A DNA stretch of 64,000 nt. It comes from Ricinus communis. Lineage: Eukaryota; Streptophyta; Magnoliopsida; Malpighiales; Euphorbiaceae. The notes under the pieces are model-generated. The model was not told the origin of the DNA and made no database searches. It saw nothing but the letters and a program-made list of their open reading frames with translations. The stretch lies in contig NC_063257.1 of the NCBI RefSeq assembly GCF_019578655.1, forward strand, positions 24,693,939 through 24,757,938, in the 5' to 3' direction. A program made the translations under genes and the position numbers. Shown piece by piece: positions 1-12,167 of this stretch. Positions within the stretch are counted from its first letter, which is position 1, and each line of letters opens with the position of its first letter.

Positions 1-211
1 TTATAAATTATTGTAGTTTTCAGGTCTTGCCTAATTCTTCTGGCAGACCGAATTCAATATGTGGAATGTAATGGTTAAGAAATTGTGACATCAGTAATAT
101 TAGATAAGATTTAATGGAGTTAGTGAGTGTCAGGCTTACTACGGGATTCGGTGGCCTTACGCTTACCCATTCTCTAGTGCCGGTCATGGGCCCACAGATC
201 GGATCATGATA
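1..211 (+). mobile_element. 3' end of a chromovirus-type LTR (truncated by window edge)
   Basis: The segment carries the block around 131-190 (CTTACTACGGGATTCGG, CTTACCCATTCTCTAGTGCC, then GGTCATGGGCCCACAGATC). The same block recurs in reverse complement at 60530-60600, where it forms the terminal part of an LTR. The alignment of the two ends puts the LTR terminus near 211, ending TGATA where the other copy ends TGACA. This terminal arrangement is common in LTRs of Tekay/Del-like Ty3 elements; that lineage call is from general knowledge. No coding sequence of the element lies in the window on this side, so it may be a solo LTR or the right end of an element outside. Confidence 0.6.
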
Positions 212-1539
212 TTAGATAAGGAAGTTTTAGTATAATAAATAAACTATAAAGAATAATTTATATATTACACTAAAAATCAGAAGCAAATAGCATAAAATCA
301 AATCTAGTTAACTGTTGTTTATAAAAATTCTAATGAAAGAAGTTTTTAGTATAATATTATAAAATAGAAAGATAAAAAATATATATTTTTAAATATCAGA
401 AAATAACTAGTATAATATGGATACATACAAGAGACAAATAATAATTATCTCCTAAACTCTTAACTTTAGTTACTATAGTATATATACGTTATAATATTTA
501 ATATTATAAACATACTTTATATAATTTGATTATTTTTTATAGGAATAAATTATTTCTATTAACTAAAAATGAGTATATTTTAGTCAAATATATTAAAAAT
601 ATAAAACCATTATTTAATTTAGAAATAAAAAACTAAAAAACCAAAACCGAATTAAATATCTATTTTGCTTCCTAAATTTGGTTCAATGTAGTATTTCGAG
701 AAACTTCGAACTTTCAGTTTTTTTTGGTTCGGTTCAAAGGCGGAACCAACCATTTGCTCAACTAAGTTTGGGTATGTTACAGAAATGGGACTCGAGATCT
801 TGACTGTGGTAACTGGACTTGGAACAAAACCGATGAGACAACACAAACAAAATGAAGTAGAGCTCACCAAAAAAGAAAAATAGACCTCACCCACTTTGTA
901 GTCTATCTCAATATACCAAAGTCCAAAGACTTGTTTTGCATGGCCCCATTCCAGAGAAACCCAGTTACCCTCTTCTCCAAATATTTCATAAATGTAACTA
1001 GCTTATTGGGTGCATCCTCCTTTTCTTTATTTGCATGGTTTTTGTGATTTTGTTTTCATTTAAAGTGTTCTCATATCATATTCAACGAGAAATTAATTTT
1101 TGTATAGATTAGTGCGCTATAAACGGAAATTTTTTTCAACAATGAGATTATTTTTAACTAAAAGATATTTTTAAATTTTTAAATTTTTAAATTTATACCT
1201 ATAAATTTAATTAGTGAATTTGAGTAAGGGTTTAATTTTTCTTTTTTACTTATTACTTTTTAAAAAGATATTCCAAAATTCAGTCAGCTTGCTATTGGAG
1301 CCACACCATATTCGTGAGTTTGTAATTTTCTCGCTCCTTTTTAACTTTCCAAGAGAAGGTTTTTGAAAAGAAAGAAAAAAGAAAAAACATCTCTAGGAAC
1401 TGCAGCCTTGACCCCGATGGATGGGGATTTGTATTGGGTATATCTGTGTGGATAGAGAAAACTTGCAGACAAACCAATCTCCACTGTTTAATTTAATGGA
1501 GAAAATCTAACCTCACATCACAAGCCACCTACAACAGCA
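212..1539. other. AT-rich intergenic DNA, no gene seen
   Basis: Very AT-rich sequence with many short A and T runs. The short open frames here (for example 652-894 and 1292-1477, both minus strand) have low-complexity composition and no recognisable motif. A stretch at 640-760 contains scattered AACCGAA/TTCGGTT words that also occur near 3730-3780, in an intron; this is common degenerate repeat material in plants. Nothing here can be called functional. Confidence 0.5.
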
Positions 1540-1781
1540 GCAATATTTAACTCACGTGAAGCCATCTCAGCTGCCTCTCACATGCCCACAACAGAACAGG
1601 AAAAGAAACAAGCAAAAAAGAAATGACCCGCTATTTCAAATTGTATAGCAACTAGAAACCTTTTTCTTATTTTCTTCTGTATGCCCTTTCCTTTAATTTT
1701 TGGTCACCCTTTATCAAAATCTTCAGCTTTTGCTTCTTTTCTTTATCTTTCTTTCTTTTCTTTCTTTCTTTCTCTGTCCCT
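1540..1781 (+). promoter_or_regulatory. Proximal promoter and CT-rich leader of the TBL gene
   Basis: A perfect G-box core CACGTG lies at 1553-1558, about 230 bases before the start codon. An AATATTTAA TATA-like stretch sits just before it at 1542-1550. The 45-50 bases before the ATG at 1782 are almost pure C and T (TTCTTTCTTTCTTTCTCTG), the CT-rich leader or Y-patch typical of plant promoters and 5' UTRs. The transcription start is not determinable from sequence. The G-box suggests bZIP/bHLH binding but this is inference. Confidence 0.35.
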
Positions 1782-4700
1782 ATGGGTTGTTGTGATGTGT
1801 ATGTTGGCAGTGGCAGCAGCAAATCTTGTTGCAGTGTTGTATTAAGACATTATGGGTGTCTTGCAATATTTTGTTTAGTGTTGTTGTTAGAGACCCAGAT
1901 AGCAACTTCAGCTTTGATAATGAGCATGAGGAACCACCACAAGAAGCACAACAACAGAAGACCAATGCTGCAAGCTAATCAGAGCACCTGTGCATTGTTT
2001 GTGGGCACTTGGGTTAAAGATGACACTTACCCTCTTTACCAATCTTCACATTGTCCAGTTATTGACCCTCAATTTAATTGCCAAATGTACGGCCGACCTG
2101 ACTCTGATTACCTCAAGTATAGATGGCAGCCTCTCAATTGTGAGCTCCCAAGGTAACAAATTGGCAGTGCTTGCTTTACATGTGGGTTTCTTTATTTATT
2201 GATTGATTGTTGATAGTTGATAATATATATGTATAAATAGGTTCAATGGGGTGGAATTTTTGCTCAAAATGAAAGGCAAAACAGTGATGTTTGTTGGTGA
2301 CTCCCTTGGGAGGAATCAATGGGAGTCTCTGATTTGTTTGATTTTAGCGACTGTGCCTTCAACAGCTGCTACCCAAATGAGCAGAGGAGATCCTTTCTCC
2401 ATCTTCAAGTTCTTGGTATTGTTTTTCTTTTCTTTTTATTATTCTCTCAAGGAAGAAAAGAAGCAACTAATGTTGTGATGGCATAGCAATTGGGAGCCTC
2501 CAATAATGTCATATTCACTAGCTGGCATGCACTTTATTAGGGCTATGTATCATTGAGTTTGAGTCTCTATCCTGTTGAGTCATTAATTCAGTGAAGGTGA
2601 TTGATTATATTCATGGGTTCTTAGTTACTTTTGATATTTAGCGTGTTTTTAGTTCAATTGTTTGGCATCCTGTTGATTGTTAAAATGAGTAGCTTTAGAA
2701 TTATTTTGTTCTAATAGTTTTTCTTTTTAAATTTTTTATAAATTATTTTTACCAAGTGTCTTAAACTAATTAATTTTTTTTTGTAAAATACATTTTAAAT
2801 TTTAAAAATTAAAAATAACAAATCGTTTACAACTATGTAAATTGCTGACTCTTATTATTAGGATGATTATAAATAACAAGATAACATAAGTTAATTAAAA
2901 ATCAATAAGATATTCAATATTTTAAAATTATTATTATATTTTAAAAATATTAACATTTTAAACTATTTTAAGTGATTTCGCAATAAAGTTTTAAAGTTTT
3001 AAATTTTATAAATATAATAAATATAAAAATTATGTAAAGAACTTTATTAATTATATATAATATTAATACCAAAAAAATAAATTAATATACTATCTTTTAT
3101 TATTTTTTCGAAAAGTACTATTTTTTATTACTAAGAAGTGCCTTTTCATCCTAAATCGCAGACGTAGCATTTATTAATGCCAACTCACTTTTTTGGCCCA
3201 CTAAAATGGAAGAAAACAATTTAGCAATGGAAGGAACATATACCCTATATGTTGGATGGAGTCTTAAGCTATAGTTTTTGAGTTGTAATTTAGGGAAACT
3301 CTTGTGTAGCTGGGATATGTACTCACTTATATATTAAAATTATAAATATTTAGTATATGTTAATTAATTTTAAAGACTAAAACATATATCAATTATTTAA
3401 AATATAAAATAACTGTATGTATATCTCATTTCACTATTAGTCATAATACATAAGTAAAAGTTTCGCATAATTTATATAATATTCATGTGATTTGGCAGGA
3501 TTATGGAGTGTCCATAGCGTATTACAAAGCTCCATATTTAGTAGATATAGATGTGGTGCAAGGGAAAAGAATCCTAAAGTTGGAGGACATTTCGGGCAAC
3601 GCAAATGCGTGGAGACACGCAGATGTTTTGTTGTTTAACACTGGTCATTGGTGGAATCATCAAGGCTCTCTTCAAGGGTTGGTATTGTACCTTTTTTCTT
3701 TTACTTTTAGCTTGCGCAAAAGAATAGACAAACCGAATCAACTAAAATCGAATTAAAAAGATTAAGTTAGTTGAATCGGTGGATCTATTTTTTATTATTA
3801 TTTTTGTTCTTAAAGAATTTGATTAATTGGTCGATTAGGATTCTTAATTCGAAACCAACACGGTTAATCAAATCACCTAGTTTTTGTATTTTATTAATTT
3901 TATGTTTTTTATATAATTATAAAACCTTAATTATATATCATGTTCTAAAAATATATTTTTGAAATTTAATAATATATATATTTGAAATATAATTTATTAA
4001 AATAATTCTTCAAATTGTTACCATTTAACCAAATACTGGTTAATTGATCTTATTTTCTGAGTCAACCAACCAATTTTTAACCCAACAGTTTTTAACTTTT
4101 AGTTCTGTATTTAGTTCAAAAAATAAAATAAAATCAAAATGATTATTATTACTTTTTTTCTTATGGTATGGTTTTATTCCTTAATTACTGTACAAATAAA
4201 TAAACAAATGTTCATAATTTTATAAAGTCCAAAAAAAAGAAAAGTAAATTTGTTTGTTTAAATGATGAAAAAGGGACTTGTTGCAGGTGGGATTACATGG
4301 AATCAGGAGGCACATATTACCAAGATATGGATCGTTTGGTTGCTTTGGAGAAAGCATTAAGAACATGGGCCAATTGGATCGATTCCAATATTGACACTTC
4401 TGCTACTACCCTCTTTTTTCAATCCATCTCTCCCACACATTACGAGTAAGCAGTAACTACCCTCTCTCTCTCTCTTTCTCTCTACATTTTGTGTATTGTG
4501 CCATACGATACCATATGCTACTTTTCACCTCATGGCTTCAAACACTAAATATTCGGTCTAATCTTTACCTATAATCTGGGTAACTAGTGGACCCAATAAG
4601 TGTTGCAAGAGGAAATTTCTCGCCTCAACATTAGTCCAAAAGACTACAGGACACGTATTAGTAATTTCTCCAATTTTACTTGTAAACTGGGTAACTAGGA

Positions 4701-5583
4701 GGACTAATAAGGTTTTGAAAGATGAAATTTCTTCTCTAAATTAAGTTCGAATGGATAATAAATACATATTAGTGGATTTTAATTTAAGACGTATTTTATA
4801 AATTCTATAAGTAAAGAAAAATCAATGGATGAAAAACAGATTAATGCATCGGTCCATAAATCAAAATTCATCTAAAAGTTTAGAAAAGTCTAATAAATCT
4901 ACCGACATGCTTCAATGCCTTATCACATGCACTGCCATTCACATGTGTCGGTGGTAACGCTGAGTCAAAGGACTTTTGCCCTTTTGCTACCAATGGCCAT
5001 CACGAATTGCAGGCTTATGTCTGTTTGTTTGGTTTTAATTTTCTTATTTTATTTCTTTTAGTTATTATTTTATTTTATTTATTTTTAAATGTTGAACAGG
5101 AGGGAGAATTTATATTTTTAATTTTTAGAATATTTTAGATTAATTTATATTTTTATATTTATTATTATTCATATTTTAAATTAAAATCAATAAGAATTAC
5201 TTTCTTTTACTTAAATATAATGAATATATAAAATATCATTTATTATTGTTAGAAGTTGTATTTATCTCACATTCTTCGGTTATTGGGCTATTATAATATA
5301 TATAAGTGGACTAGGCACATTCTTCCTTGGAACTAGCTTTTGGGATGGGTTCTATCCAAGTCCATTTATCATGGTATCAAAGTCAGCATTTTCTCTACGA
5401 TGATAGGTTTTTGGTTCCGACCCGTTTGTATGTCACGCTAAGCGTGAGGGAGGATGTTAGAAGTTGTATTTATTTCATATCGCTTGGTTACTAGGCTATT
5501 ATAATATATATAAGTGGATTGGACACCCTCTTCCTTTAAGCTAGCTTTTAAAATGAGTTCTACCCAAATCTATTTATCAATTA

Positions 5584-5641
<58 letters not shown>

Positions 5642-6717
5642 TAAGAAATAAAACTAAATATTGTTCAGTTTTATTTAATTGAAACACTTCAAAAGCGAAT
5701 TGATCCAACTAAAGGTTTTTCAGTTTTCATTAATCTTGGCATGTGATATTTAGATAATTAGTCTTACTGGCGAAACTATAAATTAGCTTAGGAACATTAT
5801 TATTTCTTTTATAAATAGAGCTAAAATAAAAGTATTAAAGATGATATTAACGAGAATAATTATGATATTGTGATTAATATAAAATATAGTAATATATGAA
5901 AATTAAAATAAATAACTAAAAATACATGACTGAAATTAAATTAAATAATAAGAGTAGAGCTATAAGTATAAAATTTTCAGGAGGCAATATTTTTTTTAAC
6001 AAAATCTAAACTTCACAGGAGATATTTGTAGTTAAGAAAAATTTTAGGGGACTCTGTCCCCCTCAGTCATCTATTTAGTCTTTCCCCGCCCTATTCTAAC
6101 ACTTGATTTAATAATTTAATATTAACGAGTCAATTTTTATATTTTTTTACGACTGTTATTATTATTGTAATTATAAAATATTAATATAAATTAAATTATA
6201 ATAAAATTTAAGATTATTTTTGATATTTTATAATAATAAATTAAATATTTTTGATACCTTTCTTAAGTATTTTTTATATTTTAAAAAACTCTATTAGTGC
6301 AACAATATAAAATTATATTAAAAATACCTATTAATTGGCTTTTATGATATAAATTAATACTATAAATATAATTAATATTACTTTTTAAATTAAAGATTAT
6401 ATAATTAAAAATTAATTTATTAGTTAATATTATATTAAAAATATAATTTAAAATTTTATTTTCTAAAATTACAATCATTGGTTAATAAGAAAAGTAATTT
6501 GTTAGTTAAACATTAAAAATATAATTAAAATTTTATTTTCAAGATTAGAATCATTATTTAAATAGAAATATAACTTAATAAATAAATTAGTAGAAAAATT
6601 ATAAAATTACATAATAAGCTTTAATATCACGTGTCAAAAGTAAATATACATGTCAAAACAAAAATTCTATGTGTCAAAATATGTGAGACATGTCAAAAAT
6701 ATTTTATATCTCAAAAC

Positions 6718-6761
<44 letters not shown>

Positions 6762-7843
6762 TATAGAGATATAGATAAATGCATTTCTTTTATTCATTTA
6801 GTAATTTGGTCTGTTAGTTTTAAGAAATTTTTTTATCTAGGCTTGGTGTATGTTTTTACTTATAAATTCAAACCAATAGATGATCGATCCAATATTCATT
6901 AGTTTTAAATAATATATAGTATGTGTCAATCATCCAATATTGAAGTGTAAAACACTCATATATATCAGTCACTCTCTTATTAATTGTGGTGTACATACTA
7001 AGCCTATGTAAGAATTTCTTTAGTTTTAAATATGAAATAATTACAAAAATAGTGGTGAACTTGTTAAGATTTGACAATTAAGTATTTAAACTTTTAAAAG
7101 TTACATTTTGATTTGTGAATCTAGTAAATGTTTATAATTGAGTGTATTTTAAGATTTTAGATCCGCAACTACTATTAACTTTTTATATATACTCAATTGT
7201 AAACATTTACTAGGTTCACATATTAATTTGTGGCTTTTAAAAGTTTAAACACGCGATTGTCAAATTTTTATAAGTTTATACACTATTTTTGTAATAATTC
7301 AGCTTCTTTGATATAGGTGACCGGTTCCATATACTTAAATATTAATAAATTCTTTTACATACTAAACCGATTGTCAAATCTTAAAAAGTTAATATATTAT
7401 TTTTATAATTATTCTTCAAATATATATAGTTTTATTTTTATGAACATGTTTTAAATATGAGCAAGTGATAAATGATTCATTCATTATTGTGTAAATTGTA
7501 TTATGACAGTCCTAATGAATGGAGTGCCGGGGCGGCGGTGACTACAACAAGAAACTGCTATGGAGAGACGACACCAATGAGTGGAACAATGAACCCAGGA
7601 GCATACCCTGATCAAATGAGGGTAGTGGATAATGTGATTAGGCACATGCAAACTCCTACGTACCTGTTGGACATCACAATGCTCTCAGAACTAAGAAAAG
7701 ACTGCCACCCATCAATTTATAGCGGTGATCTTAGCGCCGATCAAAGGGCAAACCCTGGCCGTTCTGCTGACTGCAGCCACTGGTGCCTCCCTGGATTGCC
7801 TGATACTTGGAACCAATTGTTCTACACTGCCTTGTTTTTTTAA
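1782..7843 (+). CDS. Trichome birefringence-like (TBL/PMR5 family) protein, five exons
   Basis: Exons 1782-2152, 2241-2415, 3499-3677, 4287-4445 and 7510-7843 join in frame to 405 residues; all introns are GT...AG, and the donor of intron 3 (GTTGGT) is weak. Residues about 24-46 are a hydrophobic signal anchor, followed by a basic low-complexity linker. The conserved TBL region begins near Cys70 (CALFVGTWVKDDTYPLY). The GDSL-type motif FVGDSLGRNQWESL has its GDS at 143-145. FNTGHWWNHQGSLQGW spans exons 3-4, and the C-terminal DxxH motif is DCSHWCLPG, with Asp382 and His385. Ser, Asp and His of these motifs form the esterase-like catalytic set. Family members are Golgi membrane proteins that O-acetylate wall polysaccharides such as xylan or pectin; PMR5 relatives affect pectin and powdery-mildew susceptibility. 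The sequence most resembles the PMR5/TBL38-44 group, but the exact orthologue and substrate are not assigned. Length is normal for the family and no lesion is seen, so it is probably functional. Confidence 0.93.
4561..4780 (+). repeat. Two-copy direct repeat (~111 bp) in intron 4
   Basis: CTGGGTAACTAG at 4576 recurs at 4687. The flanking text matches imperfectly over about 110 bases: AATAAG, GAAATTTCT, then an A/T-rich tail ending in ATTAGT. This is a diverged tandem duplication with no coding sign. Confidence 0.6.
5247..5579 (+). mobile_element. Complete TRIM (miniature LTR retrotransposon) in intron 4
   Basis: Two 125-bp direct repeats, 5247-5371 and 5455-5579, both begin TGTTAGAAGTTGTATTTAT and end in TTATCA. 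They are about 80-90% alike by eye. Directly after the first, TGGTATCAAAGTCAG at 5372 resembles the primer binding site for initiator Met tRNA. Directly before the second, the purine run GTGAGGGAGGA (about 5444-5454) is a polypurine tract. Flanks are ATTAT (5242-5246) and ATTAC (5580-5584), a one-mismatch 5-bp target duplication. The 83-bp interior has no coding capacity. Size, LTR ends, primer site and purine tract match terminal-repeat retrotransposons in miniature, which depend on other elements for movement and often lie in or near genes. It lies in the sense orientation of the TBL gene. Confidence 0.88.
5589..5635. repeat. (AT)n microsatellite
   Basis: Uninterrupted alternating AT for about 47 bases, starting a few bases after the TRIM element. 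Length is likely polymorphic. Confidence 0.9.
6721..6759. repeat. (AT)n microsatellite
   Basis: Alternating AT of about 39 bases in intron 4. The bases just before it (6630-6700) carry four loosely spaced copies of the word ATGTGTCAAAA or ACATGTCAAAA. Confidence 0.9.
7036..7299. mobile_element. Foldback (MITE-like) element in intron 4
   Basis: Two arms of about 108 bp are imperfect reverse complements. The left arm starts ATTACAAAAATAGTG near 7040 and contains AGATTTGACAATTAAG, TTTAAACTTTTAAAAG and TAGTAAATGTTTA. The right arm (about 7187-7296) has TAAACATTTACTAGGT, CTTTTAAAAGTTTAAAC and GATTGTCAAATTTT, ending CACTATTTTTGTAAT. The spacer of about 40-50 bases has no ORF. This is a classic hairpin-forming non-autonomous DNA element structure. 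A shorter piece of the right end recurs at 7370-7415. The superfamily is not assigned because no clear target duplication was identified. Confidence 0.75.
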
Positions 7844-8018
7844 GCCTAATGCCATGTATTAACAGTCTTTTCTTTACTAACTGCCTAATACCTATTACGA
7901 GAGGATGCGTAATAGCAACCCTCAGAATTCAATTTTATGATTATATTGATTGTTGGGTTAGAGAAGAAGTGTAGTTTTTGTGCTAATTAACCTGTAAATG
8001 ATATTATTTGCCATTAGA

Positions 8019-8134
8019 AATAAGATTTAAGTATCTTATTTTCATTGGTTATGCTTGTTCTTGTTTTTCTTTTTGTATTGTTTTTGTTTACAATTAACTA
8101 AGGTTTGTCATTGTTTGCTACAAAACCAAATAAA
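8019..8134 (+). terminator. Candidate poly(A) signals of the TBL gene
   Basis: AATAAG at 8019-8024 and a canonical AATAAA at 8129-8134 lie 176 and 286 bases after the stop codon, in T-rich sequence. This is a plausible 3' UTR length for a plant gene. Plant poly(A) signals are weakly conserved, so the cleavage site is uncertain. Confidence 0.35.
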
Positions 8135-8484
8135 AGGTTTGCATCGTCCAACCATCGATTTTGGTTGAGTTTGGTTGTACATTACTTTGGTTCAACTTTG
8201 GTTTGCAATCTTATTCAAGTTTTGGGTTGGACTTTTTTGGTTTGACAGTTCAGGACCAAATTGACCGATATATGCTCCTAGTCCATTGGAAAGTTTATTC
8301 CTCTATCGAAAAAGTCTAATTAAAAAAATCCAAGCTTAATCTTTTATGACGTAGATATAAGGTTATCAATAATTGTATTAATTGAAACGCACTAATTCAC
8401 ATATGTCTTTATTAGTTGGTACTAGTTGAAAGAAATAAAATTCATATATAATATTTGCTTAGATGATAAATGTAAATAACTACC

Positions 8485-8590
8485 AGCTTTTAGTCCAGTG
8501 GCCAGAGACTTATTTTTAGAGTTAGAGGTTTCAAGTTGAAGTTTGAAAGCTTCATCTTCAGTCTGTTTTTCATGTTTAGGGTTTTAAAAG
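8485..8590 (+). other. Possible tRNA-derived SINE-like head
   Basis: TAGTCCAGTGG at 8491-8501 resembles an RNA polymerase III A box. GGTTTCAAGTTGAAG, from 8527, resembles a decayed B box at tRNA-like spacing. No cloverleaf, poly(A) tail or target duplication is clear, so this is only a weak suggestion. Confidence 0.22.
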
Positions 8591-8599
8591 TGTATTTTG

Positions 8600-10980
8600 C
8601 ATGATAGAATGATATTTTGGAGCATGTTTAACTTTTGTTTGATATGTGTTGAGGTTAGATTTATACCTTTAAGCATGCTTTGGGACTAGTTTAATACAAA
8701 TGGGTTAATGCGCCTGTATTAGCTTAAGTCTTATTTTCTATACGCTAATCCCTTAACTAGTGGTATGTTTAGGATTAGATGATTGTCCATTTTCTGTTAA
8801 GTAAAGACAATAAAATGTCCTCGTAATAATATGGTCAGTAACCAAGCTAGGTTAGTATAATTAAGAAACCAAAAGCTTTAAAATTTAGTGGAAGCCGGAC
8901 TTTGTGTGCGGGCGTATTAGGGTGCCTAACCCCTTCCAGCACGTACCTAACTTTTCGAACCTAATCTCTGATTCAAAGAGGAAAAAAGTTAGGCTCTCCA
9001 TGGGATATTCTAGTCACTATCCTTCACCCTTCTTTATTTGACCCGGTTATCTCCTCCTAGATGGCTCACTTTCGAATCGAGCCTAGTACGAATAAGACAA
9101 CCTTTGACATAATGACGTAGCCACAATCACTTAAGGTGGGCTCTGAAAAGCCGCGTTCATAGTAGACATGTGAGGTGATCAATTAACCTAATCCAGTTTA
9201 CCTTTAGCATGTGAGGTGAAATCTAAATATACCAAGCAAGATTAAATCTGTAGAAGGGCAAGAAGGAAATGAGGGATACAAAATCAATTAACAATTATAA
9301 AAAAGGGATTAACTAGCATCCTAAATAGGCATAATCATACTTAAGCACGTAAGGACTTAATCTTGCGATTAATTATAAAATAAATCTAAACTAAAAGAAT
9401 CCTCATTAGAGAGGATTAAGCCTATTTAGGCTAATCAAACCTGCACTATAAAGATACCGAGTTAGTTTAGGCACTAAAAAATCAATTATGACGATAAGCA
9501 TATAAAATGACAAACTCAACTCTTAAAATAACTAGATCATAGTAAAACATGCTAGCTTTGTACCTACACCTAAACTGAATCATTTTCAACAAAAAAAAAC
9601 TATACATAATCATTTAACCCTAATTATGCTCCTAATCACGCAAATTGCACATATAAAATATGATTAAGCCAAGCAAGCTACTTAAATATTTATTAATCTA
9701 AGATCAACTTAAAGCATGCTTAATAACTTCAAACCTATTTTAATACATGTTACACAAAAGGTAAACATGCTAGAAAAACACTATTATAGCATAAAAAAAT
9801 ATATTAGAAACCCTAGATACCCAAAACACACTAAAAGTAGAAGCTTGAGGGCTATGTGAGCTTATCCATGGCGTAAGCTTGACTCACGTGGGCTCTTAAG
9901 CTTCTCTTTTTAGGCTTTTCTCAATGCAAGAACCTCCCCTCCCCCCACCCGACACTTAATAAAAATGAAAAAAAAAAGGTGAAAAATATTATTATTATGA
10001 ACTAAAGCAAGTTAAACTCTTAGGCTTATAAGCATGAAATGAACTTTTAAAGGGTTTTGGACCTTATCAAAACCTACAAAATAAAAGCTTCTTAGTGCAC
10101 TAAAGGAGGGATTCTTTTGTTTATGGAGAAGTTAGCTTAGTTTTTGGGAAATGGGTGTATAGGAAGTGAAAGGGTTTTTAGATTTTTGAGGAGGAAAGAT
10201 AGAGACTTAAGAATTGTTATCTTCTTTTTATTGCTAAAAATATTTCAAGGAGAGGCCTTGAGATGAGTTTGAATGTGTTTTAGGATGTTGGTTGTAGGTT
10301 GAAAGGTGAGAAGGTATTTTTGATGTGTGAAAGGGATTTAAGTTGATTTTTTTGGGTTTTCTTATGTTCAAGAAGGAGAAGAGTTGCTAGAGATATTGTG
10401 TGAGTATAGAGTTTATGATTTTAATTGTTGTCAAGTCTTGAGAGTTGTGGCTAGGGATTTACATGTAGAAAATAATGGATATATGTGAGGAAACTAGGGT
10501 TTTTAGGGTTTTGAAGGGTGGTTTTTTCATTGGTTCATAAAATGGATGGTTAGAGATGGAATTTGTAAAGGTTAATGAATGTTTTCTGAATCATGGCACT
10601 TGTCCTTAGATTTTATTTCAACCTCCAAAGGCACAAAATTTGAAGTTAATAGCATTTTGAAGGCTAAACTCATGTGGGGTTATCGCCTAACCTACGTTGG
10701 CTTTGCCTTACTTTATGTGGGCTTAGTTACGCTTACATGGACTTAGCTAAGCCCACATGGACCATGTCTTACCCCACGCGAGTTAGAGGTAGTCCACTAG
10801 ATTTTTGAGCCATAGGTAAAGTTTTCTGGCTCCGATTTTGGATTTTTAGAGGTTTTCAAGGGTTCTTTCTATCTCGTCTGTCAATTCTAAAGATTTTCAA
10901 TGCTGTCACATGCTTTTCAGAATTTCTTTCTTTTAATACTAAAAGTTCACTCTATCGGATTTATCTTGGTCTCTTCATTA
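8600..10980. other. Non-coding, repeat-like intergenic segment
   Basis: No ORF with recognisable content was found. A moderately GC-rich island at 8890-9190 and words such as CACGTGGGCTCTTAAG (about 9887) and GTGGGCTTAG/CTAAGCCCAC (about 10716-10757) stand out from the AT-rich surroundings and look like worn dispersed-repeat or LTR sequence. The last pair forms an 11-bp perfect inverted repeat. I could not find matching termini within the window, so the element type is unknown. Confidence 0.35.
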
Positions 10981-12167
10981 GGTTTATATAATAGAGGGGA
11001 AAAAATTAAGTAATAACACAAGTGCATTAAAATATGTATTTTTTTTATTATTTTCTATTATATATTCTGTAAGATGATATATTTTACTATTATATTTTTA
11101 AAAAATTTTATTTCTTTTTATTACTTTAAACACATTCTACTCTTAGCGCTAGACAAATTCTAGTATAGATTATAAGGACCAATAGTTTTATTTTTTTTAA
11201 CAATAGTTAATAGTCATGTCATGAAAAAAAAAAAAGCCTTTAATGACATGTCATGTCATGATTTTTATTGAATTTTAGTAAATGATTATGCTATGTCATA
11301 GTTTCTTAAATCATATTAATAATCATGTATAATACCAAATTTAAATTAAGTTGGACACGTGAGGCGTGGTTTTTTTAGCTTAGAGAAAAGCGTACTTTTT
11401 GCAAATTTGCTGCTTTAATTATTTTTTTATTGCAAATGTATTTTGAGGTATTTTTATTATTAATATTCTAGAAAGGGATACCTATATAAGAGACCCTAAA
11501 TATAGATAAGGCTAAAGTTTTAATATGTGCCTAACTTATTCATTGATGTGTTATAAAATCAAATCCTATTCATGTATTTAATTTTATTCTAATTGATGTT
11601 GACATTTATATATAGAATATTACACTTTATTTGAAAAAAAATAAAAAAAATATATTTAACAAAACAATAACCTAAAATCTAGATATGCATACTACCGGTT
11701 AATTTTAATTTATTCTAATATATAGTCTAAAATTTAGTTGTGTATAAAAAATATATTTTTTTTTATAGGAAGAAAAAGTATAGGAAACTTCTAATCTTCT
11801 AAAGACAATGACATATTTTTGTATTTTGACACTTATATTTCATTTAAGGCTTTTTCTAGCATAGTTCATTAGATCTCTATCTTTAAATCTTGACCATTAA
11901 CATTTAGGGATAAGTATAAAAGTATCATATAGTTTTGTTATTTTATAATTTTTAGTATATGTTTCTTCTTCAGACAAAGAGAGGTATGTGGTTACCAATC
12001 TCACCATTAAAAAGTTTTGATTCGCAATGATTTAGCCATATTTACTACGATCAATCATCATTATTATATTACCTGTTTCTGGTAAGATAAGTTTAGAGCT
12101 TAACAATTCTTAATTTTATTATTTAACTATTAAATCACGATATAAGAAGTTACTAATTCGATGAGAT
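10981..12167. other. AT-rich intergenic DNA, no gene seen
   Basis: A-, T- and TA-rich sequence up to the start of the Tat LTR. Overlapping CATGTCATG words occur near 11210-11265. No coding or RNA gene signature was seen. Confidence 0.5.

Noticed and set aside
652..894. 80-codon minus-strand ORF upstream of the TBL gene
   Set aside because: Low-complexity sequence with no recognisable protein motif and no gene context.
1990..2202. Alternative reading frame in exon 1 of the TBL gene
   Set aside because: It is out of frame with the conserved TBL protein and runs into intron 1.
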